DNA from: Rhodothermus profundi
GTDB taxonomy: Bacteria > Bacteroidota > Rhodothermia > Rhodothermales > Rhodothermaceae
Length of the DNA: 64,000 bases
Direction of reading: 5' to 3'
Assembly (NCBI RefSeq): GCF_900142415.1
Contig: NZ_FRAU01000002.1
Span: forward strand, 248,001 to 312,000
Below, in pieces: positions 18,006 to 25,152 of this stretch (the first letter of the stretch is position 1; every line of letters begins with the position of its first letter). Made by a program: the position numbers and the translations under genes. Below the pieces are notes generated by a model. It worked only from the letters and a program-made list of their open reading frames with translations, was not told where the DNA came from and searched no databases.

Positions 18006-19643
18006 TCAGCGGACCAGGATCATTTTGTGCGTCTGCACGCCTTCGGGCGTTTCCAGGCGAAGAAAATACGTACCGCTGGGTAAATCTGCAGCGTCAAAGA
18101 TGAGGGTATACTGTCCGGCCGGTTGCAGGGCGTCGATGAGCACGCGCACCTCATGGCCAGAAAGATCCCAGATGGATAACCGAACCGGCATGGGCTGGTG
18201 CAGTTCGTACTGAATCGTGGTCCGTCCCTGGAATGGATTGGGGAAATTGCCCAGCAGCAATGCGCGGCTGGGCTGCACCGGTCCCAGCCCCAACTTGAGC
18301 ACAGCCGAGGGGTAAAGGATATCGTCTTCAAATTTCTGCTGAATGCGATAGTAAAGCACCGGAGCACTGGGAGGAGCAGGATCGCGAAAGCGGTAAGGCA
18401 GGCCTTCACAGGCAGCTGGCAACTGCGCAATGGTGGTAAAGGTGCGGCCGTCTGTAGAGCGTTCGACTACAAACGCCTGCGTCTGCCGGTCGGTGCAGAT
18501 CCAGCTCAGCAGCACGTGCTCTTCGTCGGCGCGCAGCACCCGAAGCTGGCGCAGGGGCTCAAAGAAGAACAGATCGGCGCGGCGGCGGGATAGCCCGTGT
18601 TCTGCCTGAAAAGAGGCCGTCTCAAAATCCAGGCGCAGACCCTCAACCGGAGGATCGGGTTGCCGATAGATGCGGCGAATCCAGGTGGCCGACCAGGCAC
18701 GCCGGTCCAGCACGAGCATGTCCAGGTAGCCTGCAAAGCTTGTGGCGCGTTGGCCTAGACGTCCTCCGATAGTCAGCATTGATGGCGGATTGATGGGGAG
18801 AATGTCCGGCGCAAAAAGGGAGTCGGCCGCCAGGCCATCGAGGTAGAGATAGCTCCATCCTGAGAGGGGATCATACGTTAGCGCGATGTGGTGCCAGCTA
18901 CCATCTGCGACAGGACGAGGTGTAATCAGCGCTTGATGCAATCCGGGGCGGCCTCGGTAAGCCCGCAGAAAGCCTGCCGCGTCCAGCACCAGTTCCAGCG
19001 GATAGCTTTGCTGCTCGTCGCCACTCCAGGTAGAGAGCACCACAGCATTACGCGTAGTGCTTTTGAGCCAGAGAGCCAGCGTGAACGGATGCTGCAGGTC
19101 CAGCCGGTGCAGCAGCGAGTCGGTTACCGGTAACGGGCGGGCGCCCGTCTGCACTTCCAGTACATAGTTGCGAGGGTTTTCAGTGTCAGCGGATTGCACG
19201 AAAAGCGGACGGCGTTGCGTGCTGGCAGGGCGTGGCACCGGGTGCTTTGAGGAGATATCGGCTGAAGCAAGCGGGGTGAGCTGCCAGAACGCAAGGCCCG
19301 AACCCGCCGGGGTAACCGTGATGCAAAGCATCACGGCCTCGCGAATTGGCTGCGCGGGTTGAAGATAAAACCGCCCCTGCGCGAGCGTATCAATGCGCAG
19401 CACGACAGGAGGACGACCCGTGCGCACGGCCCAGGCCTGATGCACAGACCAGTCAGCGGGCACTTCCAGTTCGACGCCATGAAACGGCTCCTGGGCTTCC
19501 CAGCGGGCAAATAGATTCGCTGGCTGCCCGGCCCGCAGCCGCTCACCGCTCCAGAGCGCTTGCAATTGCGCCCGCGCTGCGCCTGCGCGCAGACAGGACA
19601 TCAGCAGCACGGCCCATACCAGAATACGCGCCCGCCTTTCCAT
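18006..19643 (-). CDS. LamG-domain secreted protein with T9SS sorting domain
   Basis: 545 residues. It has a signal peptide (hydrophobic stretch ending GAARAQ) and a concanavalin/LamG-like domain at about residues 170-330 (FTLALWLKS, GSWHHIALTYD, YLYLDG). A short fibronectin-like part follows (FVVERSTDGRTFTTIAQLPA). The C-terminus is a T9SS sorting domain with NFPNPFQGRTTIQYELH, LSIWDLSGHEV and a KMILVR end. It is therefore predicted to be exported and attached to the surface. LamG domains often bind sugars or proteins, but the ligand is unknown. A clear promoter of the Bacteroidota pattern sits about 50 bases before the start. Confidence 0.87.
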   Translation of the reverse strand: MERRARILVWAVLLMSCLRAGAARAQLQALWSGERLRAGQPANLFARWEAQEPFHGVELEVPADWSVHQAWAVRTGRPPVVLRIDTLAQGRFYLQPAQPIREAVMLCITVTPAGSGLAFWQLTPLASADISSKHPVPRPASTQRRPLFVQSADTENPRNYVLEVQTGARPLPVTDSLLHRLDLQHPFTLALWLKSTTRNAVVLSTWSGDEQQSYPLELVLDAAGFLRAYRGRPGLHQALITPRPVADGSWHHIALTYDPLSGWSYLYLDGLAADSLFAPDILPINPPSMLTIGGRLGQRATSFAGYLDMLVLDRRAWSATWIRRIYRQPDPPVEGLRLDFETASFQAEHGLSRRRADLFFFEPLRQLRVLRADEEHVLLSWICTDRQTQAFVVERSTDGRTFTTIAQLPAACEGLPYRFRDPAPPSAPVLYYRIQQKFEDDILYPSAVLKLGLGPVQPSRALLLGNFPNPFQGRTTIQYELHQPMPVRLSIWDLSGHEVRVLIDALQPAGQYTLIFDAADLPSGTYFLRLETPEGVQTHKMILVR

Positions 19644-19694
19644 AGAGAAGCGCCGGCGGAGCGGCGATTGGTGGGGAATCTGTTTACTAATCCG

Positions 19695-19726
19695 AAAAGA
19701 TAGGCGCGGACCCTTCCTCTGTCAAA
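19695..19726 (-). promoter_or_regulatory. Bacteroidota-type promoter for the LamG/T9SS gene
   Basis: On the minus strand TTTG (19723-19726) is followed after exactly 20 bases by TATCTTTT (19695-19702), close to the TTTG-N19/21-TAnnTTTG consensus of the primary sigma factor in this phylum. Confidence 0.6.
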
Positions 19727-19772
19727 TGGGGTTGACATGCAAAACGCTCGAAACCAGTCCGTTTCTTTTCCT

Positions 19773-20900
19773 ATGGCTCGACGATTACGAATCGGCTTGC
19801 TGACCGGCGGAGGCGATTGCCCGGGGATGAATGCGGTCATCCGGGCTGTTACCAAAAGCCTGATTCTGCAGGCTAATGCCGAGGTAATTGGCTTTGAAGA
19901 TGGATATGAAGGGCTCATTGAAGGACGCTTCCGAACGCTTGAGTACCGGGACGTAAGCGGCATTCTGACGCGAGGGGGCACCATTCTCGGAACAAGCAAT
20001 CGGGCTAATCCCTTCCGCTACTACCGGCGCGGTGAAGCCGATGTATCGGCAGAGGTTATTGCGCTGTATCGTGAGCTGGAGCTGGACGGCATTGTGGTGA
20101 TTGGAGGAGATGGGACAATGACGATCGCCCATGGACTTTCAGAGCGGGGACTGCGTTTTATCGGGGTGCCTAAAACGATTGATAATGACCTCTGGGGCAC
20201 CGAGCGCACGTTCGGGTTCGACACGGCCGTGCATATTGCTGCCGAGGCCATTGACCGGCTGCATACCACAGCGCAAAGCCATCACCGCGTGATGATCTGC
20301 GAAACCATGGGGCGATACGCAGGCTGGATCGCTCTGTATGCTGGTGTGGCGGCCGGGGCCGACGTCATTCTGATTCCGGAGTTGCCTTTTGATGTGGAAG
20401 TGGTGGCAGAGGTATGCCGCGAACGGGAAAGCGATGGGCGACGCTTTACGATCATTGTGGTCGCCGAGGGCGCTCGGCCGGAAGGAGGGACGTTCCATGT
20501 GCGGGAGCATGTCCCTGAAAGCCCTGATCCTATCCGGTTGGGCGGCATTGGCTATGAACTGGAACGCCAGCTTCGCGACCGGCTGCGTAGTGAAGTCCGA
20601 ACGACGGTACTGGGCCATGTGCAGCGGGGAGGCACGCCTACAGCGTACGACCGAAATCTGGCCTCGGCGTTTGGCGCCTATGCAGCGGCTATGGTACGGG
20701 CCGAACAGTACGGATGTATGGTAGCGCTTCGAGATGGGCGATTGACGGCTGTGCCGCTGGCGGAAGTGGCCGGACGCACGCGCACGGTGCCACGCAATGC
20801 GCCCATGCTGGGAGCCGCCCTGGCCGTAGGAACCTCCCTGGGCGTTCGAACGCTGAGTTCGCCCCTGGTGGGAGATGCCCCAACGATGCCGCTGGCGTAA
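19773..20900 (+). CDS. pfkA: 6-phosphofructokinase
   Basis: 375 residues from the ATG at 19773 (MARRLRIGLLTGGGDCPG); an in-frame ATG at 19737 would add 12 residues without family support. The enzyme phosphorylates fructose 6-phosphate in glycolysis. Visible motifs are GGGDCPGMN, GGDG at residues 111-114, PKTIDND at 133-139, MGRYAGWIAL and HVQRGG. The phosphoryl-donor residues are mixed: Gly114 is as in ATP enzymes, while Lys134 replaces the Gly found there in E. coli and is common in pyrophosphate-using or group III enzymes. The donor, ATP or pyrophosphate, is therefore open. It is followed by an epimerase-like gene 33 bases downstream, possibly co-transcribed. Confidence 0.92.
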   Translation: MARRLRIGLLTGGGDCPGMNAVIRAVTKSLILQANAEVIGFEDGYEGLIEGRFRTLEYRDVSGILTRGGTILGTSNRANPFRYYRRGEADVSAEVIALYRELELDGIVVIGGDGTMTIAHGLSERGLRFIGVPKTIDNDLWGTERTFGFDTAVHIAAEAIDRLHTTAQSHHRVMICETMGRYAGWIALYAGVAAGADVILIPELPFDVEVVAEVCRERESDGRRFTIIVVAEGARPEGGTFHVREHVPESPDPIRLGGIGYELERQLRDRLRSEVRTTVLGHVQRGGTPTAYDRNLASAFGAYAAAMVRAEQYGCMVALRDGRLTAVPLAEVAGRTRTVPRNAPMLGAALAVGTSLGVRTLSSPLVGDAPTMPLA

Positions 20901-20933
20901 ACCACCACTGCGGCACAACCCTGCGTTTGCCCT

Positions 20934-21854
20934 ATGAAAGTCTATCTAACCGGAGCTACCGGGTTTGTCGGACGCTATGTTCTGCGGGCGCTGCGAACGG
21001 CAGGACATCAGGTCCGCTGCCTGGTTCGACAACCCGACCGACCGCTTCCTGTTGAGGATGAAGGAGTCGAAAAAGTCGCCGGAGATTTGCTCCGGCCGGA
21101 GACGTTCGCAGGTACGCTTGAAGGCTGTGAGGCCGTTGTGCACCTGGTGGGTATCATTGCCGAAAAGCCTCGGCAGGGGATTACGTTCGATGCAGTGCAT
21201 CGCCGGGGAACGTTGCACATCGTAGAAGCCGCTCAACAGGCAGGTATTGCACGCTTTATCCATATGAGCGCCAACGGCGCTCGCCCCGACGGCATAACCG
21301 CCTATCAGACAAGCAAGTGGGAAGCTGAAGAGATTGTGCGGCGGGCTGGCTTTGCACACTGGACTATCTTTCGACCGTCGGTCATCTTTGGGGACCCCCA
21401 GGGCGCTCCTATGGAATTTGTTACGCAACTGGCTCGTCGGCTTGTCCGGCCCTTTCCTGTTTTGCCTGTGTTTGGGGACGGTCGGTACCAACTGCAGCCC
21501 GTAGCTGTCGACGTGGTAGCCAGTGCCTTCGCGCAGGCGCTAACCAGAGAAGCAGCGCACGGGCAGACCTACTGTGTGGCCGGGCCCGGCCCGCTGTCCT
21601 ACGATGAAATTCTGGACATAATTGCCCGGGCGCTTCGCGGAAAACCCCGGCCCAAGCTACATGTGCCGCTGGCGCCCATACAGGTATTGGTCAACACGCT
21701 GGGACGCGTAGGTCTGCTGCCGATTACGCCGGAGCAGCTCGCCATGCTCGTTGAGGGCAATACGTGTGATCCTACGGCTTTTTATCGCGACTTCGAAGTT
21801 CCACAGATCCCCTTTACGCCGGAAACCATTGCCTACGTGCGTCGCGTCGCTTGA
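20934..21854 (+). CDS. NAD(P)-binding epimerase-like protein (complex I NDUFA9-like)
   Basis: 306 residues with an N-terminal Rossmann fold (GATGFVGRYVLRAL) and the atypical short-chain dehydrogenase features of the group related to the 39-kDa complex I subunit. The active-site Tyr-x3-Lys appears as YQTSK. Typical later parts are FRPSVIFGDP and PVAVDVVASAF. The function of bacterial members is not settled; quinone or lipid-linked reductase roles have been suggested for the group. Its 3' end overlaps the oppositely oriented small membrane protein gene by 22 bases. Confidence 0.85.
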   Translation: MKVYLTGATGFVGRYVLRALRTAGHQVRCLVRQPDRPLPVEDEGVEKVAGDLLRPETFAGTLEGCEAVVHLVGIIAEKPRQGITFDAVHRRGTLHIVEAAQQAGIARFIHMSANGARPDGITAYQTSKWEAEEIVRRAGFAHWTIFRPSVIFGDPQGAPMEFVTQLARRLVRPFPVLPVFGDGRYQLQPVAVDVVASAFAQALTREAAHGQTYCVAGPGPLSYDEILDIIARALRGKPRPKLHVPLAPIQVLVNTLGRVGLLPITPEQLAMLVEGNTCDPTAFYRDFEVPQIPFTPETIAYVRRVA

Positions 21855-22177
21855 AGCCGGCGCCAGTGCGTCCGATAGATCAGGCCGGCAAGCAGCACCA
21901 GCACAAGGTTAATCAGCAAGCCCCGAAGCGCCCGCCGCCGCATGCGGAGCTGTTCGGTCTGCTGCCATGCCTGCTCGTAAAGCAGGGGCGTTCTGGTCGC
22001 AGGCAGCGCATGGGTTGTATCGGAAGCGACAGGGGCAGGCCCGAGGATGGGGGGCGGATCGGGCAGCAACAACTCTACCCCATGGCGCACGCTCTGCACG
22101 CTGCCTACAATCAGGAGAATCAGGGTGACCAGACACACCAGCGACAGGTACAATTCGCGAAGATCCAGTGTAGCCAT
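21833..22177 (-). CDS. Small two-helix membrane protein, unknown function
   Basis: 114 residues with two strong hydrophobic segments, residues about 9-29 and 84-103, separated by a proline-rich and charged stretch of roughly 55 residues that would lie outside or inside as one loop. The C-terminus is strongly basic. No family is recognised. It overlaps the end of the convergent epimerase-like gene by 22 bases and is divergent from the deoxynucleoside kinase gene. The clean membrane pattern and start codon make it more likely real than chance. Confidence 0.6.
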   Translation of the reverse strand: MATLDLRELYLSLVCLVTLILLIVGSVQSVRHGVELLLPDPPPILGPAPVASDTTHALPATRTPLLYEQAWQQTEQLRMRRRALRGLLINLVLVLLAGLIYRTHWRRLQATRRT

Positions 22178-22204
22178 GAGCCGCTTAGCATTCTGAGACG
22201 CGCC

Positions 22205-22228
22205 AAAAGATAGCCTTGTCGTATCTTG
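22205..22228. promoter_or_regulatory. Two facing -7-like boxes in a divergent intergenic region
   Basis: The 89-base gap between the small membrane protein and the kinase holds TATCTTG on the plus strand (22222-22228) and TATCTTTT on the minus strand (22205-22212). Neither has a good TTTG box at 19-21 bases, so these are weak calls. Confidence 0.3.
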
Positions 22229-22266
22229 AGGCCGGTTGCGTAAGATGATACGAATCGAACAGGCTT

Positions 22267-22920
22267 ATGGCTGAACGTGCAGCGTCTTCCCGAAAAAAAC
22301 ATATAGCCATTGCAGGCAATATCGGGGCCGGGAAAAGCTCGCTGACCCGTGTATTGAGTGAATACTTCAAATGGGAAGCTGTTTATGAACGCGTAGACGA
22401 CAATCCTTATCTGGCTGATTTTTACAACGACATGCGTCGCTGGTCCTTTAACCTGCAGATTTTTTTTCTGTCCAGCCGCTTTCGGCAGCAGCGTCAGATA
22501 GAAGCATCGCCCCATTCCGTCGTGCAGGACCGGTCGATTTATGAAGACGCCGAAATTTTCGCCCGTAACCTGTACGAAATGGGCCTGATGTCCCAGCGCG
22601 ATTACGAAAACTATGTGGCGCTTTTCGAAATCATGACGTCGTTTCTGAAACCGCCGCACCTGCTGATCTATTTGCGCGCGTCGGTGCCGACGCTTGTGCG
22701 GCATATCCAGGCGCGCGGGCGGCCTTACGAAACAGCCATTCGCATCGAATATCTGGAACGGCTCAATCGACACTACGAAGACTGGATTGCCCGTTACAAT
22801 CTGGGGCCGAAAATGATTATCGATGTGGACGAGCTAGACTTTGTCAATAAGGAGGAGGACCGGCGAGAAGTCATTCGTCGCGTAGAAAGCCGACTGTTTG
22901 GCCTGTTTCCCGATGAATAA
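22267..22920 (+). CDS. Deoxynucleoside kinase
   Basis: 217 residues. The P-loop GNIGAGKSS, the ERVDDNPYLADFY substrate loop, the DRSIYED motif and the LIYLRASVPTLVRHIQARGR segment with the lid arginines identify the deoxyadenosine/deoxyguanosine kinase family. It phosphorylates salvaged deoxynucleosides using ATP. Exact base preference cannot be read. The stop codon overlaps the start of the next gene (22913), suggesting co-translation, though the two products have no obvious link. The start at 22267 gives the expected short N-terminus. Confidence 0.9.
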   Translation: MAERAASSRKKHIAIAGNIGAGKSSLTRVLSEYFKWEAVYERVDDNPYLADFYNDMRRWSFNLQIFFLSSRFRQQRQIEASPHSVVQDRSIYEDAEIFARNLYEMGLMSQRDYENYVALFEIMTSFLKPPHLLIYLRASVPTLVRHIQARGRPYETAIRIEYLERLNRHYEDWIARYNLGPKMIIDVDELDFVNKEEDRREVIRRVESRLFGLFPDE

Positions 22921-24832
22921 GCGGACGTTGTGGATTGGGCTGGCACTGCTGGTACTGCCGGCTGCGGCGCAGGCTCCGGCCGATACCGCCGGTGGACGTC
23001 CGCCTGTAGGGTTCAGGCAAATATCCTGGGGGACTGCTGTGAGCGACACGTTGCCGGCCCGTCTGGCACTCCTGCACCTGACGGATCTGCTGGGACGCTT
23101 GCCGGGTACGTTTACCTATGCGTTTCGGCTGCTGGGCTGGCCCGAAGGATGGAGCCCAGACGGCCTTCCGCCCCATCTGGTTGGTCTGCGCCTGGACGGG
23201 CACCCTTTCAATGATCCCGTTACGGGCCGGCCAGCCTACGAGCTGCTGCCCCTTTTTTTTCTCAGTCCTGTTCGGATGGGAGCCGCTGTTGACCAGGCAC
23301 CGCTCACCGTCTTTACCGAGCTGCGTCCTTATGGAGTGCCGCGCCCTCTAACGGAGCTTCGTTACCGAACAGGCGGCGACGGCCTGCAGAGCATCATGGC
23401 ACTCCACGTGCAAAACCGAAGGCAGTCGCTGAGAGGAAGACCGGGACTGCTGCAATTGCTTTTCGGCTATGGAGGGCATGCCATGCAGGGCGCCTACCCG
23501 GGCAGCCGCCTGCGTCGAGGACGCCAGGTCCTGGTGCGACTGCGCTACCAGCAGCACGACTGGGCGTTGACGCTGATAAATCTGCATAACCGCTCGCGGG
23601 TAGGAGCACATGGCGGCGTGCTGCCGCATCCAGGCCAGGCCTTTGAGACCATTTATGAACCCTTTGGCGCGGCCGTTCGCTACCCGTCCGCGCGGCGCCA
23701 GACAATCCGCAACGATCTGGCGGTAACGCTGCGCGTTCGCACGGGCCTGACACGCGCACCTCTGACTGTCTCCGCCTACTGGACAGCGCAAACCTTCCGC
23801 TATCGCAATCCTGAGCTGGATACCGTTGCGGCTCATACAGATCGCTATGGCTTTTATCTGGAGCAGACGCTTGCCGGAATCATCTGGCGGCTGGAAGGGG
23901 TCTGGGACTGGCTGCGCCAGCCTCAAGCTACGGCAACTGATGCCCGGTGGACCCGTGCCCGTATGCGGTTGCTGGCTGCCGACACGCTCTGGCAGCGCAC
24001 CTGGTATCTCGCATGGAATGGCCAGGTATTTCGACAGGAAAAGCGCATAGGCGCCGAGGCGACGCTCGCACTGGGGCGAGCGAAAGGACGTTGGCGTCCT
24101 CTCCTGCAGATGGGGCTGCATCATCCCGAGCCGCCCTGGGTGTTTCGCACAGGCTGGGGCGAATTGCTCCAGCCCTGCGTCGCGTGCTCGGGCGGACGCG
24201 TGGTCCGGATAAAACTGGGCGTGCAGCACGCGGTCGGTTCGTTCCGGGGCCGCGTCGAAGGTTTCATGATGCGGCTGGAAGAGGTGCCAGACCTCTACGC
24301 CGTGGGGAGGGGCGACACAGTGCAGGTGCAGGCGCTCAAAGCCGGATTGGTGCACGGAGGAGTGACGGTTGGTTTTGAGTGGCGGCGTGCAGCCCGGCGC
24401 GGTCCGTATGCCCGGGTACAGGCCACGACGTTTCGGACGTTCAATGCCGCAGCTTCAAGCCTGCATCGTCGCCAGGCAGCGGCGTTACCCGCGCTGCTTT
24501 TGCACGTACGGTTAGGGGGGCGGTTGCTCCTGTTTCAGGAACTGGATACGGATCTGTATCTGCTGGGGCGTTACTGGACCTCCTTTCGGAGCCGCCTGCT
24601 GCATGCAGCTACAGGCCTGCTGGCGCTCCCTGAGCGAGGCGCTCGCCGCTTCGGACCGGCAGGTACGCTGGACCTTTATGTAGAGGCCGGCCTGCGAACA
24701 GCTAAGCTGTTTCTGGTGTGGGAAAACATTATCAGCGGCACTGTCCTCCAGCCGGGCGTCCTGCTCGTTCCCATCTATCCACTACCGGCTCGCCGTTTGC
24801 GCTTTGGCGTGTACTGGCCTATCTGGGATTAA
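22913..24832 (+). CDS. Exported outer-membrane beta-barrel protein with plug-like N-terminus
   Basis: About 639 residues from the ATG at 22913, which overlaps the kinase stop codon and gives a clean signal peptide (MNKRTLWIGLALLVLPAAAQ). Residues about 40-110 look like a small TonB-receptor plug (LLGRLPGTF, LRLDGHPFNDPVTG). The remainder is made of alternating strands with many aromatic and arginine residues, as in a 14-22-strand barrel. No TonB box or family signature is certain. It may be a putative porin of Bacteroidota; the cargo is unknown. Confidence 0.72.
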   Translation: MNKRTLWIGLALLVLPAAAQAPADTAGGRPPVGFRQISWGTAVSDTLPARLALLHLTDLLGRLPGTFTYAFRLLGWPEGWSPDGLPPHLVGLRLDGHPFNDPVTGRPAYELLPLFFLSPVRMGAAVDQAPLTVFTELRPYGVPRPLTELRYRTGGDGLQSIMALHVQNRRQSLRGRPGLLQLLFGYGGHAMQGAYPGSRLRRGRQVLVRLRYQQHDWALTLINLHNRSRVGAHGGVLPHPGQAFETIYEPFGAAVRYPSARRQTIRNDLAVTLRVRTGLTRAPLTVSAYWTAQTFRYRNPELDTVAAHTDRYGFYLEQTLAGIIWRLEGVWDWLRQPQATATDARWTRARMRLLAADTLWQRTWYLAWNGQVFRQEKRIGAEATLALGRAKGRWRPLLQMGLHHPEPPWVFRTGWGELLQPCVACSGGRVVRIKLGVQHAVGSFRGRVEGFMMRLEEVPDLYAVGRGDTVQVQALKAGLVHGGVTVGFEWRRAARRGPYARVQATTFRTFNAAASSLHRRQAAALPALLLHVRLGGRLLLFQELDTDLYLLGRYWTSFRSRLLHAATGLLALPERGARRFGPAGTLDLYVEAGLRTAKLFLVWENIISGTVLQPGVLLVPIYPLPARRLRFGVYWPIWD

Positions 24833-25152
24833 ACCCTGTTCAAGCAGACCATACCGTGGCGTCAGCGGCCAGCGCTATCTGTACTGGTCTGCGCGCGCCT
24901 ATTCCTCCGGGCAGGATGATTCGGAAATGCAGCCTGTGCAGACTCCAGTCCAGGCAGTCCGGGGCCGACGTTGAGGCTGTCTGGTCCGTCCGGCGAGAAG
25001 TAGGGCAAGAGCGCTGTTCAGGCGTCTGGGACGTTTTCTCAGGGGATACTTTTGCCTATCTTGTAACGCCGAACCGATGACGCACCCCAGCAGCCGGTGC
25101 AGCTCGGGCGGCCTTTCTGTAAAACGACGCTCCCAACGGCTACGCAGGCTGT
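24833..25152. other. 320-base gap without a supported gene
   Basis: Short open frames here have no family pattern, start signal or conserved motif. The only feature I see is the promoter at 25034-25063 for the antiporter gene, leaving an untranslated leader of about 80 bases. Confidence 0.6.
25034..25063 (+). promoter_or_regulatory. Promoter for the cation/proton antiporter gene
   Basis: TTTT (25034-25037), 19 bases, then TATCTTG (25057-25063) fit the Bacteroidota promoter pattern. The distance to the 25153 start codon is about 90 bases. Confidence 0.45.
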
